Below, one piece after another: positions 33,522 through 43,127 of a DNA stretch of 48,073 bases (position 1 is its first letter; each line of letters opens with the position of its first letter). The DNA is from Candidatus Equimonas faecalis (GTDB lineage Bacteria; Bacteroidota; Bacteroidia; Bacteroidales; Bacteroidaceae). Both the position numbers and the translations under genes were made by a program. Below the pieces are notes generated by a model. The model ran no database searches. It was not told the DNA's origin and saw only the letters and a list, made by a program, of their open reading frames with translations. The DNA is taken from contig JAGHRT010000011.1 in the NCBI GenBank assembly GCA_018066245.1, positions 1-48,073 on the forward strand, in the 5' to 3' direction.

Positions 33522-34649
33522 TTATTTCAGGTTGTTTATAAAGTCATCGTACAAATTGGTACCAATAGCGGTAGTAGAGGCTGTGTCGTCGGGCTGGAAT
33601 TGCGTGGCCCACCATGCCTTTCCGTTGTGCCTGATGCCCTCCAGCGAACCGTCGTTCATGTTGATGAACCACTTTTCCCAGTTCGCCGGCAGCGTGTCGG
33701 CCGCCACAGCGTAGGAATGGGTTTGCGCGGTAACGATGCAGTGGTTTGTGCCGACTTCGCGCACGGGTTGATTGTGTGAGTGGTGCCCGTATTTCAGTTT
33801 GTAGGTGTCGGCACCTTCGGCTAAGGCCATCAGCTGCATACCAAGGCCGATGCCCATACAAGGCTTTTCGGATGTTTGGAAGTATTGCTGCAAATGCTTG
33901 ACAGTGACTTCACACAAAGTGGGATTGGCTGGGCCATTGCTAATAACAAGTCCGTTGAAAGACAGGGTATTGAAGTCGTAGTCCCAAGGCACGCGCACCA
34001 CGTCCACACCACGGCGCAACAGGCTACGAATGATAGACTGACGCACACCGCAATCTACCAGCACCACACGTTTACCAAGAGGGCGGGATGGGGTAGGGGA
34101 GCTACCGTCCATAGACCTCTCAACATAGTCCTGAGCCTTGTACTCAATGACATCCTTGCAACTTACCTCGGCCACAGGATTAGGGATATCGGCCCGTATG
34201 TCCAGCTCTTCATCTTCCGTGCCAAAGAGAATGGTGCCTCGCATACTTCCCTGGTCGCGAAGAGTTTTAGTCAGTTCGCGCGTATCAATGCCCGTAATGC
34301 CTGTAACTTGTTCGCGCTTCAACCAATCGGCCAGACTTTCCTTGGCATTCCAGTTGGAAAATTCTTCACTGTAATCGCTGACTACCAAAGCCTTGACCTT
34401 GATGCTTTCACTCTCCATGAACGATGATAGTCCATTGGCTTCCGTACTCAGTTCGGGAACCCCGTAATTTCCAATAAGGGGATATGTGAGAACAAGAATC
34501 TGACCTGCATTGGAGGGGTCAGTCAAAAGTTCATTGTAGCCCATCATGGCTGAGTTGAACACAACTTCTCCTTTTACGGAGGCCTCGTAGCCAAAGCTAT
34601 AGCCTTCAAATTGTGTACCGTTGTCTAACTGTAGTTTAACCTTACGCAT
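33522..34649 (-). CDS. carA: Carbamoyl-phosphate synthase small subunit with inactive glutaminase site
   Basis: A 375-residue CarA homologue with the N-terminal CPSase domain (RKVKLQLDNGTQFEGYSFG...) and a class I amidotransferase domain. The nucleophile motif GICLGHQ reads GIGLGMQ, so catalytic Cys (269 in E. coli) is Gly268. The FQ-HPE motif reads TQFQPDD, so His353 is Gln352 and Glu355 is Asp354. The SNGPGDP loop reads SNGPANP. The fold residues around them are conserved (KLKYGHHSHNQP, ITAQ-like VTAQTHSYA), so this is loss of catalysis, not a broken gene. It should still pair with CarB structurally. Confidence 0.92.
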   Translation of the reverse strand: MRKVKLQLDNGTQFEGYSFGYEASVKGEVVFNSAMMGYNELLTDPSNAGQILVLTYPLIGNYGVPELSTEANGLSSFMESESIKVKALVVSDYSEEFSNWNAKESLADWLKREQVTGITGIDTRELTKTLRDQGSMRGTILFGTEDEELDIRADIPNPVAEVSCKDVIEYKAQDYVERSMDGSSPTPSRPLGKRVVLVDCGVRQSIIRSLLRRGVDVVRVPWDYDFNTLSFNGLVISNGPANPTLCEVTVKHLQQYFQTSEKPCMGIGLGMQLMALAEGADTYKLKYGHHSHNQPVREVGTNHCIVTAQTHSYAVAADTLPANWEKWFINMNDGSLEGIRHNGKAWWATQFQPDDTASTTAIGTNLYDDFINNLK

Positions 34650-34693
34650 AGTATTGTGGTTTAGTGTTTTAGTGATTGTACATTATGTTGTAT

Positions 34694-35110
34694 CTACTGA
34701 TTTTGCATTATATTGCAGTATTCCTCATAATTGTTGATGTAACCCTCTGCATCATAGTGTTGGGAAGCCAGACAAAGGCAGAGTGCATCTGGCGAGAAGC
34801 TGTGAAGTTCGCACCATGTATATGTCGGTATATACAAAGCTTTAGAGGGTGTATCAAGAAGGATTGAGACACGCTGATTGCCGTTTGTTACATCCACCTT
34901 GAAATGGCCATTGACAGCCACAATCAGCTCTGAACATGTCTTGTGGGCATGGGCACCGCGCGAGTGGCCGTGCGGCACGTCCTTTATCCAAAAGCAACGT
35001 GCCATGTTAAAAGGCAGTTCTGTGCCATTTTCCAGCACAAACAGCGCCCCACGCTCGTCTGCGATGTTTCTGACATTCAGAATGTCGTAGTATGGTTCCG
35101 TTTGTTTCAC
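34694..35110 (-). CDS. FdtA/QdtA-type cupin sugar-nucleotide ketoisomerase
   Basis: A 138-residue cupin of the WxcM-like family. The motif SRGAHAHKTCSELIVAVNG with its clustered His residues is typical of TDP-4-keto-6-deoxyglucose 3,4-ketoisomerases, which feed amino-deoxysugar synthesis for surface polysaccharides. YIPTYTWCELHSFSPDA matches the C-terminal substrate loop. No other sugar-nucleotide gene is nearby, so it is an orphan here; the exact substrate is unknown. It lies 44 bp upstream of carA on the same strand. Confidence 0.82.
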   Translation of the reverse strand: MKQTEPYYDILNVRNIADERGALFVLENGTELPFNMARCFWIKDVPHGHSRGAHAHKTCSELIVAVNGHFKVDVTNGNQRVSILLDTPSKALYIPTYTWCELHSFSPDALCLCLASQHYDAEGYINNYEEYCNIMQNQ

Positions 35111-35190
35111 TTGTCTTAGTGTTGTTTTCTTTTATTGTGAGGTGGTTTTTTCGTTTTCAGAAAACAAGCAACAACAATTAAACATAATCG

Positions 35191-36684
35191 TCATTGCTTA
35201 TTTTCCGGGGAGATATATTCATAGCAACCCATATCGCTCTTGCTGTCGGTCATGCGGCTGTGGCCGTTGCGGTCGTTGGGATAGGTCTGCCATGTAACTG
35301 TGGCGTCTGCTGAGCCAACAGCCTTTGATTTGGGATTTAGCGTGAAATCCCAAATGAGCTTGCCCTCGTTAAACAGCGGGTCAAAATTGTGTAAGCGGCT
35401 GCTGTCTTCGTCTTTTTCGGAGCCTGGAGCATCAGGCTTGTATTTGTCCCAAAGGCAACCTTCCTGACTGATATCCTCGCTTTCTGGCGTATTAAGCAGG
35501 CAGCTGTGGAAATGATAGTTGAAGGCCGTGAGGTCATCGGTGGTGCTGCAATCCTCGCCCATAATGTCATCATCCTCGGAGCCAGTGATGATACAATTGT
35601 AAAAGTCGCACAGCGTCAGGGGGTGCTTGTCATCGGGCTTCCCGTTGCTGAAGCGTAGAGCCACGGCAGGCTCTGTCATATAGGTCATGATTGGCATACA
35701 ACGTACAATGGTGCAATGTACCGCCATCAGGCTGCCACCTGTAATAATCATACAGTCACCACCCGATACCGTAACTTCTGAATTGCCTATATATATATCG
35801 GAGTCGATGCTTTCAACTAAATGCTCAACAAAATTGTGGACTGAACTGTTTTCTATTCTGAGTTCCGCTTTCGTAGCCTTTATGGCACTTGTTCCTCCGT
35901 GTATATCACAATAGGTTAATCTATTACCTACACTTCCTTCAACAAACACCAAACCGCCCCAATTACCTGGCACACGGTCATAGGGCTGGTTCTCAAACAT
36001 CAGGTCAAGGCGGTCGCAGCGGAAGGTTACGGGCTTGTCTTGAGTGCCTTCAGCAAGTAGCTTTCCGGCCACTTTTAGCGATGTACGCGCATGAAAAAGA
36101 AGTGTTGTGCCTGGCGCAACACGCAGTGTGGCTCCAGGGGCAACATACAGGGAATCAAGTATGCGGTAAGGTTTGCTTCCACTTAGTGTGAGCGTGTCGG
36201 ATACAATCACTCCCTTCAATGTGATAACATCTTGTGCCGCAGCGGTCAAAACTATTTTTGATGAAGCTCCACTTTCGGTTGTAAATATGAGTTTATCTTC
36301 TATCTTAATGAGACTGTCCGACTCCGTTTTTGGTGCTGTCATTTCTACGAATACACGGATAGAATCCCCTCCCGACACTTCAATGTTGGCATCGGGAGGC
36401 AACGTACCTCCTGGTAGAAACATGCCATCAACATTTACACGAAACGGAGAACCTGTACCTTTCTCCAGTTGTATCTGACGCAATCGCACAGCCTTCTTGT
36501 GTGGATTATAAGCCCAAAATTTATAGGTCGTGGTGCTCTCGCCAGAAATAACTGTGTCTAAGCTCAGTGTGTCGGAGCTAAGGGTAAGCGAATCTGTCGG
36601 CGAAGTAGAAAATTCTTCGTCGCCGAAACATCCACTTATCACTACGATAAGAAAAAGGCTCAGCAGAGGGGCAATTTTAGACAT
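35191..36684 (-). CDS. Surface lipoprotein with right-handed beta-helix
   Basis: 497 residues from ATG 36684 (MSKIAPLLSLFLIVVISGC). The lipobox is ISGC. After a Ser/Thr-rich linker there is an Ig-like region (TYKFWAYNPHKKAVRLRQI), then repeated strands typical of parallel beta-helices (GTTLLFHARTSLKVAGKL, GNRLTYCDIHGGTSAI, ELRIENSSVHNF). The closing TDSKSDMGCYEY is a common end of Bacteroidetes adhesin-like proteins. It is probably at the cell surface; ligand unknown. The start overlaps the end of pepD by 8 bp; a longer start at 36717 is rejected for lack of a leading signal. Confidence 0.8.
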   Translation of the reverse strand: MSKIAPLLSLFLIVVISGCFGDEEFSTSPTDSLTLSSDTLSLDTVISGESTTTYKFWAYNPHKKAVRLRQIQLEKGTGSPFRVNVDGMFLPGGTLPPDANIEVSGGDSIRVFVEMTAPKTESDSLIKIEDKLIFTTESGASSKIVLTAAAQDVITLKGVIVSDTLTLSGSKPYRILDSLYVAPGATLRVAPGTTLLFHARTSLKVAGKLLAEGTQDKPVTFRCDRLDLMFENQPYDRVPGNWGGLVFVEGSVGNRLTYCDIHGGTSAIKATKAELRIENSSVHNFVEHLVESIDSDIYIGNSEVTVSGGDCMIITGGSLMAVHCTIVRCMPIMTYMTEPAVALRFSNGKPDDKHPLTLCDFYNCIITGSEDDDIMGEDCSTTDDLTAFNYHFHSCLLNTPESEDISQEGCLWDKYKPDAPGSEKDEDSSRLHNFDPLFNEGKLIWDFTLNPKSKAVGSADATVTWQTYPNDRNGHSRMTDSKSDMGCYEYISPENKQ

Positions 36685-38116
36685 GCAGCAAGATGTCAAG
36701 AAGGTGATTCCAAACAAGTTTGACAGAGGGAATGTAGAGTCGCTCGTCGGGCGAGTGTACGCCGCGAAGGGTCGGGCCGATACTTATCATATCAAGGCCG
36801 GGGTACTTTTCGCTGAACAAGCCACATTCCAATCCAGCGTGGATAGCGAGAATCTTGGGCTCTTTATTGAACAGGCGTTCATAACTCTCCTTGGCTATAC
36901 GCAGGATTTCGCTCTTCGGGTTCATCTTCCAGCCGGGATAGCCTTCGTTGGTTACAGCTTCGGCTCCGCCAAGCTGGACAGTGGTACGGATAACACTGGC
37001 CATATATTCCAGATTGCTGGCCACGGAGGAGCGCTGGCTGGTGGTAACGACCACTACCCCACCCTCTCTTTTATGGATGCTGGCAAGGTTGCTGCTGGTT
37101 TCCACCAGCCAATCAAGATCCTGACTCATTGCGAACACACCGTTATGAATGCAGTGCAGTGTGCGCAACATCTTGTCGCTTACGGCCTTTTCTATGCACA
37201 GTTTGTGTTCATCATCGGTGAGGCTCTCCAGCGTCCATTCAATGGTGGGTTCTGTGGCGGAGAACTCTTCTTCCACCTGGGCGCTCAAGACATTCATCTT
37301 CACGCGCAGCGTTTCCTTATAGTCCATAGGAACGGCAATGAGTGCCCAACCTTCACGGGGAATGGCGTTGTGCAGTCCTCCGCTCTGGATATCCACGAGG
37401 CGCAGGTCCGTTTCTTCCTGTATCTGGCACAGGTAGCGCACGAGCAGTTTGTTGGCGTTGGCGAACTTCTTGTTGATGTCGTCACCGGAGTGGCCGCCGT
37501 GCAGGCCTTTCACGCCGACGCGTGCCATGAAGTAACCTGCGGGCACTTCTTCTTCCTTGAACTGGAAACGTGCCTCAGTGCGCACGCCACCGGCGCAACT
37601 CACGAAAATCTGTCCTTCGTCCTCGCTATCGAGGTTAATGAGGTACTGACCAGTCATAAATCCGCTTTCCAGTCCCTCCGCGCCAGTCAGGCCTGTCTCC
37701 TCGTCGCGCGTGAAGAGGCATTCCAGCGGGCCGTGCTGTATGTCGTTGCTCATCAGCACCGCCATCTGCATGGCTACGCCTATGCCGTCGTCAGCGCCGA
37801 GAGTAGTGCCTTTGGCGTGCATCCAATCACCTTCGATATAGGTTTGTATGGCCTCTTCGTCAAAATTGAAATCCACATCATTGTTTTTTTCGCACACCAT
37901 ATCCATGTGGCTTTGAAGCACAACTGTAGGGCGGTTTTCCATACCAGGCGTGGCGGGTTTGCAGATGAGTACATTACCTGTCTTGTCGGTCTTGGTAGCG
38001 AGTCCGAGCTCTTTGCCGAAATCTTCAAGGAACTTTATCATCTTCTCCTCGCGCTTAGAGGGGCGGGGAATCTCATTGACACGCTTGAAGCAGTCGAATA
38101 CTATTTGTGGTTCCAT
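36677..38116 (-). CDS. pepD: Cytosolic aminoacyl-histidine dipeptidase
   Basis: 479 residues from ATG 38116 (MEPQIVFDCFKRVNEIPRPS); an upstream frame to 38176 is not family-like. It is an M20-family metallodipeptidase. Metal and catalytic residues are visible in VVLQSHMDMV, LGADDGIGVAMQ, LFTRDEETGLTGA, NLDSEDEGQI and AIHAGLECGLF, with the dimerisation/lid region GLHGGHSGDDI. It cleaves Xaa-His and other dipeptides in the cytoplasm. The 56-bp upstream gap separates it from the glucosaminidase gene. Confidence 0.93.
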   Translation of the reverse strand: MEPQIVFDCFKRVNEIPRPSKREEKMIKFLEDFGKELGLATKTDKTGNVLICKPATPGMENRPTVVLQSHMDMVCEKNNDVDFNFDEEAIQTYIEGDWMHAKGTTLGADDGIGVAMQMAVLMSNDIQHGPLECLFTRDEETGLTGAEGLESGFMTGQYLINLDSEDEGQIFVSCAGGVRTEARFQFKEEEVPAGYFMARVGVKGLHGGHSGDDINKKFANANKLLVRYLCQIQEETDLRLVDIQSGGLHNAIPREGWALIAVPMDYKETLRVKMNVLSAQVEEEFSATEPTIEWTLESLTDDEHKLCIEKAVSDKMLRTLHCIHNGVFAMSQDLDWLVETSSNLASIHKREGGVVVVTTSQRSSVASNLEYMASVIRTTVQLGGAEAVTNEGYPGWKMNPKSEILRIAKESYERLFNKEPKILAIHAGLECGLFSEKYPGLDMISIGPTLRGVHSPDERLYIPSVKLVWNHLLDILLHV

Positions 38117-38172
38117 AATCTTTGAATCTTTCTTTGTCTTTATTATTATATATAATGTATCTTGTTGTTCTT

Positions 38173-39120
38173 TCACTTGCGTAACAGCAGAAAATCGCCA
38201 GGTCTTGGTTGGTAGGTATCAGGCAGTTTATTGACCTTGTAGAGCACCTTCATCTTTATGCCGTACAACTGCGAAATGCTGTGCATCGATTCGCCAGCTT
38301 TCACTTCGTGGAAGTAACCTTTCAGTTGCTTGGAGGCCTTGGAGGCTTTCTTGTCAAGATAGATGGGCGAACCTGCTTCCGGCTGCACGTTGTCCGGGTA
38401 CTCATTACGCTTACGAAGCTTCGTTTCGCTCACGCCATACCATCTCGACAGCGATTTCCATGTGTCGCCAGTACGGGCCAACACATAGCGTTTTCCATTG
38501 CACAGGCGAATGAGTTCACTCACTCTGTGAAGCACCGATGTAGTCTGCTTGGACTGATTTGCCGTTTGATTGACGGATGACGTACTTGAAGTGGTGGCAG
38601 CTGTCTGTAGCAAGGGGCGGTCGTACTGCTGCAAGTTGTAGAGTTCAATGAGCGAAATCAGGTTGTTGGCATAAGCTGGATTAGTGGCATAACCACAGCT
38701 CTTCAGCCCCTTGGCCCAACCCTTGTAGTCGTCAGCGGCAAGTGTGTGCAACTTCTGGTAACGCGGGCGACAAAGGAAACGGGAATGATCTTCATAACTT
38801 TCAGCTACGCTGTTGTATTGACGGAATTTCTCATTCGGTCGATCGTCATCACGCAGCACATAAGGGCCTGTCCACTCCGTAGTCACCTTGATGCCGAAAT
38901 GGTTGTTAGCTCTGGTGGCAAGTGTGCTCTGCCCTGCCCCACTCTCCAAAAGCCCTTGTGCCAGTGTTATGCTGGCAGGTATGCCATAACGGCGCATCTG
39001 ATCTTGCGCCATGGTGGCATAGGTATTGATATAGGCTTGATAGGCTGTGTTCTGGTGTTGAGCCGCTCCCGTAAAAGGATACAGGATCGCAACCAACAGG
39101 AAGAGCAAAAGTTTACGCAT
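38173..39120 (-). CDS. Secreted N-acetylglucosaminidase with LysM repeats
   Basis: 315 residues. A signal peptide (MRKLLLFLLVAILYPFTGAAQ) precedes a GH73/FlgJ-type domain (about 25-165) with the catalytic Glu in LAQGLLESGAGQS and the NNHFGIK signature. A Ser/Thr/Gln-rich linker follows, then a LysM (YVLARTGDTWKSLSRWYGVS) and a C-terminal LysM (HEVKAGESMHSISQLYGIK). It should cut the glycan strands of peptidoglycan during growth or division. Confidence 0.9.
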   Translation of the reverse strand: MRKLLLFLLVAILYPFTGAAQHQNTAYQAYINTYATMAQDQMRRYGIPASITLAQGLLESGAGQSTLATRANNHFGIKVTTEWTGPYVLRDDDRPNEKFRQYNSVAESYEDHSRFLCRPRYQKLHTLAADDYKGWAKGLKSCGYATNPAYANNLISLIELYNLQQYDRPLLQTAATTSSTSSVNQTANQSKQTTSVLHRVSELIRLCNGKRYVLARTGDTWKSLSRWYGVSETKLRKRNEYPDNVQPEAGSPIYLDKKASKASKQLKGYFHEVKAGESMHSISQLYGIKMKVLYKVNKLPDTYQPRPGDFLLLRK

Positions 39121-39164
39121 ACTTTTGTGGGCGTTTTCTCAAGTTTCCAGAGATTCTAGGCTTT

Positions 39165-41945
39165 CTATAGTTGCTTTTTCAAAGCCTCTATCTTCGACAG
39201 CGTGTCGGCTTCCTTCTTCCTCTCCATCTCTACGACGGCGGCGGGGGCACCGCTCACGAACTTCTCGTTACCGAGTTTCTTGCGGATGCCTACGAGGAAG
39301 CCTTCCAGGCGCTTTATTTCTGCCTCGGCGGCCTTGCGCTCGGCGTCCAGGTCGATGTGGCCTTCCATAGGCACGCCATATTCGTCGGTGCCCACGAGGA
39401 AACTAACGCTCGTCTTGCTCTTCTCGCTCACGGTGCGCACTTCCTCAATGATGGCCATCTTGCGGATGATGGGGCCCAAGGCGCGGCATTCTGTCACGCT
39501 GTGCTTGCAGCCGCAGGGGGAAGCCCCCTCCCCGCTCCCCCGGGGGAGAGCCGCAGCTTGGGTCTGACTCTCTTGGGAAGTCCCCCCAGAGGGGGGATTT
39601 TGGGGGGCCACCACCTCCAGCACCATCGGCGTCTTCGGCGGGATGTTCTTACTCTGGCGGGCACCGCGCACGCCGCTGATGATTTGCTTGGTCTGTTCGA
39701 AGCGGGCAAGAAGATGCTGTTCGTGCTCGTTGGGAGCGTCAAGGTGAAGGGTGGCGCGCATAATGCTTTCGCCGTCCTGACGCTCGCCCAGTTGCTGCCA
39801 CAGTTCCTCCGTGATGAACGGCATAAACGGGTGAATCATCTTCATCAGCGTCTCGAAGATTTCCAGCGTGCTTTCGAGCGTGGCCTTGTCGATGGGCTGC
39901 TGATAGGCGGGCTTCACCATTTCCAGGTACCAGCCGCTGAACTCGTCCGTGAACAGTTTGAAGATAGCCATCAGGGCTTCGGACAGGCGGTACTTGCTGT
40001 AAAGGTCTTTCAGTTCTTCGTTCGTTTCCTTGATCTTGGCCCAGAACCATTCCGCGGCCTTCACGTTGGAGCGTGTGGGCTCAAGGATCTCGTCCACGGG
40101 CCACTGCTTCACGAGACGGAAGGCGTTCCATATCTTGTTGCAGAAGTTGCGGCCTTGCTCACAGAGGCTCTCGTCGAAGAGGATGTCGTTGCCGGCGGGG
40201 GCAGAGAGCATCATACCCATTCTCACGCCGTCGGCGCCGAAGCGGTCGATGAGCTCCAGAGGGTCGGGGCTGTTGCCGAGCGACTTGCTCATCTTCCTGC
40301 CCAGCTTATCCCTCACGATACCTGTGAAGTAAACGTTGCGGAAGGGCATCTCTCCCCTGTATTCATAACCGGCCATAATCATGCGGGCCACCCAGAAGAA
40401 GATAATGTCGGGACCCGTCACGAGGTCGGCCGTGGGATAGTAGTAGTCCAGTTCGGCATTGTCTTCGGGCTTGTTGATGCCGTCGAAGAGCGAGATGGGC
40501 CACAGCCAGGAAGAGAACCACGTGTCCAGTGCATCTTCGTCCTGACGCAGGTCAGCCACGGTCAGAGCCTGGTTGCCGATCTTCTCCTTGGCCAGCACGA
40601 GGGCTTCCTCTGCCGTCTCGGCTACCACGTAGCCGCCTTCGGGCAGATAATACACCGGGATGCGGTGGCCCCACCACAGCTGGCGGCTGATACACCAGTC
40701 CTTGATGTTCTCCAGCCAAGCTCGGTAGGTATTCTTGTATTTTGCGGGATAGAATTTCAGTTCGTCGTTCATTACGGGCGGCAGGGCTATCTCGGCGAAG
40801 TGCTTCATCTTCAGGAACCACTGTGCGCTCAACTTCGGCTCTATGGCCACGCCGGTGCGCTCCGAAGTGCCTATCTTGTTATCGTATGGCTCAATCTTCT
40901 CCATCAGCCCGGCTTCCTGCATGTCCTTGGCAATTTGCTTGCGGCAGTCGAAGCGGTCCATGCCGATATACATTCCGGCGGCTTCGGATAGCGTACCGTC
41001 GTCGTTGAACACCTCAATGGCTTCCAGGTTGTACTTCTCGCCGAGCATGTAGTCGTTCACATCGTGGGCGGGCGTAACCTTCAGGCAGCCCGTGCCGAAC
41101 TCTATCTCTACGTATTCGTCCTCAATCACGGGAATCACGCGGCCCACCATAGGCACGACCACCTTGTGGCCCTTGAGCCAGTGGTTTTTGGCGTCGTTAG
41201 GGTTGATACACATAGCCACGTCGCCCATAATCGTCTCGGGGCGCGTAGTGGCCACCACGGCGTAGTAGCCCTTTTCGTCCTTGTGTATCACCTCGCCTTC
41301 GCAGCCGGTAGGAACGACTTCTTCGCCCTCGGCCACGTAGTACTTCATATAGTAGAGTTTCGTGTGCTCCTCCTTATAGATGACTTCCTCGTCGCTCACG
41401 GCCGTCTGGAGCTGGGGATCCCAGTTCACCATGCGCACGCCGCGGTAGATAAGGCCCTTGTTGTAGAGATCCACGAACACTTTGATAACGCTCTTCGAGC
41501 GCTCCTCGTCCATGGTGAAGGCCGTGCGGTCCCAGTCGCATGAGGCACCCAGGCGGCGCAACTGTTTCAGGATGATGCCGCCGTGCTCATCCGTCCACTC
41601 CCAGGCATATTTCAGGAATTCCTCGCGGGTGAGGTCAGTTTTCTTGATGCCCTTCTCGGCGAGGCGGTTCAGCACCTTCACCTCCGTGGCGATGCTGGCG
41701 TGGTCGGTGCCCGGCACCCAACAAGCGTTCTTGCCTTCCATGCGTGCCTTGCGCACCAGGATGTCCTGAATCGTCTCGTTGAGCATGTGGCCCATATGCA
41801 ATACGCCCGTCACGTTGGGTGGCGGGATGACGACGGTATAGGCCTCGCGGCCATCGGGTTTGCTACTGAAAAGTTTGTTGTCCAGCCAGTACTGGTACCA
41901 TTTGCTTTCCACCTCATGTGGGGTATATAGGGTAGCGAGTTCCAT
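39165..41945 (-). CDS. valS: Valyl-tRNA synthetase with repeat-derived insert
   Basis: A 926-residue class I synthetase that charges tRNA-Val. The HIGH motif is in [14 protein letters not shown] (about 41-54), editing-domain segments follow ([25 protein letters not shown]), and KMSKSLGN is near residue 552. The C-terminal coiled coil ([18 protein letters not shown]) is present. Between LEVV and ALGPIIRKM, residues about 778-816 (including [27 protein letters not shown]) are low-complexity and coded by GC-rich palindromes, an in-frame insertion not expected in the family. It starts 15 bp after the exporter permease gene. Confidence 0.95.
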   Translation of the reverse strand: MELATLYTPHEVESKWYQYWLDNKLFSSKPDGREAYTVVIPPPNVTGVLHMGHMLNETIQDILVRKARMEGKNACWVPGTDHASIATEVKVLNRLAEKGIKKTDLTREEFLKYAWEWTDEHGGIILKQLRRLGASCDWDRTAFTMDEERSKSVIKVFVDLYNKGLIYRGVRMVNWDPQLQTAVSDEEVIYKEEHTKLYYMKYYVAEGEEVVPTGCEGEVIHKDEKGYYAVVATTRPETIMGDVAMCINPNDAKNHWLKGHKVVVPMVGRVIPVIEDEYVEIEFGTGCLKVTPAHDVNDYMLGEKYNLEAIEVFNDDGTLSEAAGMYIGMDRFDCRKQIAKDMQEAGLMEKIEPYDNKIGTSERTGVAIEPKLSAQWFLKMKHFAEIALPPVMNDELKFYPAKYKNTYRAWLENIKDWCISRQLWWGHRIPVYYLPEGGYVVAETAEEALVLAKEKIGNQALTVADLRQDEDALDTWFSSWLWPISLFDGINKPEDNAELDYYYPTADLVTGPDIIFFWVARMIMAGYEYRGEMPFRNVYFTGIVRDKLGRKMSKSLGNSPDPLELIDRFGADGVRMGMMLSAPAGNDILFDESLCEQGRNFCNKIWNAFRLVKQWPVDEILEPTRSNVKAAEWFWAKIKETNEELKDLYSKYRLSEALMAIFKLFTDEFSGWYLEMVKPAYQQPIDKATLESTLEIFETLMKMIHPFMPFITEELWQQLGERQDGESIMRATLHLDAPNEHEQHLLARFEQTKQIISGVRGARQSKNIPPKTPMVLEVVAPQNPPSGGTSQESQTQAAALPRGSGEGASPCGCKHSVTECRALGPIIRKMAIIEEVRTVSEKSKTSVSFLVGTDEYGVPMEGHIDLDAERKAAEAEIKRLEGFLVGIRKKLGNEKFVSGAPAAVVEMERKKEADTLSKIEALKKQL
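39511..39607. repeat. valS: Palindromic elements inserted in valS
   Basis: Two adjacent palindromes: CTCCCCCGGGGGAG with GGGGGAAGCCCCC to its left (about 39517-39550), and CCCCCCAGAGGGGGG followed by TTTTGGGGGG (about 39582-39607). Similar GC-rich palindromes occur at 66-118, 46749-46806 and 47896-47935. They are read through in frame. Confidence 0.7.
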
Positions 41946-41960
41946 TTTAGGATTATAGGT

Positions 41961-43127
41961 TTATTTAGAATTGTTAGTAATTTCTTGCTGTTCGTCAGTG
42001 GGCTTTTCGTGGAAACTTTCGGGCCATAGCTGGCGAATTACGGAAAAGTATGCCAGCAGGAACCATCCCCCTGCCTGAATCCAGAGATTGCGCCATTCCG
42101 TCCATACTTCGGGGAGATGGGCACCCATGCTATTGAGTTTTATGTAACCCGTGATGCCATAAGTGGAAGGTATAACGGCGCTAAAGTTTTTCCAGAATGG
42201 GGGGAGATTGCTTCCAGGCCAACTTACGCCGCTAAGGAAGAGGAACGGGATGCTGGTAAAAACCGCCAGTAAGATGATACTTTCACGCTGACGACAAAGC
42301 GAGCCTATACTTAAGCCAAAGAAGATGCAGGCCAGAAGATAGGGCAACATAAACACCCATAGTTCCCAAAAGTTTCCGATAGTGTTGAGTGAGAACATCT
42401 TAGGAACAATGCCCAAGACATAGATGGTGATAGGGATATAGAGAAGGAGAAAAGCTCCCGTAGTAGCCAGAGTTACGCGTTGGGAATCACTGACGTTTAG
42501 GATTTGCTGGAAACCTGTGAATTGTTTAAGCTCCCTTTCTGTGCCTCGGGCGAGGCCGATGCCGAGAATGAGGGTTTGCTGGAGGATGAGCACGAGCACG
42601 GCAGGAATGAGGAAGCCTGCGAATCCGTTGGAGGGATTGTAGAGGCTGACGTCTTCATATTTGATGGCCCGCGTGGAGGCTTTAATCTTGGCATTCATCT
42701 CCAGCGACACGTTGGTGGCAGAAGTCAAAATGGACTTGTAATAAAGCATACCGCTCATATCCACAAAAACGCGCACGCTGCTCTGTTGCCCACGCAGGAT
42801 GTCGCGTTCAAAGTTCCTCGGTATAGCAATGACACCATAGGCTTCGCGACGACGAATGAAGTCCTGGCCACCATTGATGTCCTGAGCGTGGGCCACTATG
42901 CGGACATCGGGGCTGGCATCCACCTTACGAATGTATTCCCGGCTGAGGGCTGTATTGCACTGATCTACGACAACGGTGGGTACTTCGCGCACTGTCTCAT
43001 TGCTGTATAGCCATGTATATAGCAGCGGGTAGCCGAGCGGCAACAATATACAGAAAATGAGTACTCCTTTGTCGCGACCGAGAACGCGGAGCATGGAACA
43101 GAATATAATGTTAAGCTTCGTAAGCAT
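41961..43127 (-). CDS. ABC-2 type exporter permease (second)
   Basis: A 388-residue inner-membrane protein of the YhhJ/ABC-2 class. One N-terminal helix (GVLIFCILLPLGYPLLYTWL) is followed by a large periplasmic domain (about 40-170) and five helices, with SGVSWPGSNLPPFWKNFSAVIPSTYG as the typical late loop. It overlaps the first permease by 17 bp, so translation is coupled. With the HlyD-like and TolC-like proteins it forms an envelope-spanning exporter. No ATPase gene is in this operon; the substrate is unknown. Confidence 0.86.
   Translation of the reverse strand: MLTKLNIIFCSMLRVLGRDKGVLIFCILLPLGYPLLYTWLYSNETVREVPTVVVDQCNTALSREYIRKVDASPDVRIVAHAQDINGGQDFIRRREAYGVIAIPRNFERDILRGQQSSVRVFVDMSGMLYYKSILTSATNVSLEMNAKIKASTRAIKYEDVSLYNPSNGFAGFLIPAVLVLILQQTLILGIGLARGTERELKQFTGFQQILNVSDSQRVTLATTGAFLLLYIPITIYVLGIVPKMFSLNTIGNFWELWVFMLPYLLACIFFGLSIGSLCRQRESIILLAVFTSIPFLFLSGVSWPGSNLPPFWKNFSAVIPSTYGITGYIKLNSMGAHLPEVWTEWRNLWIQAGGWFLLAYFSVIRQLWPESFHEKPTDEQQEITNNSK

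Noticed and set aside
39171-40991. 606-codon open frame on the plus strand opposite valS
   Set aside because: It is antisense to a clear valyl-tRNA synthetase with intact motifs; its His/Val/Leu-rich composition is a shadow of the GC-rich coding strand.
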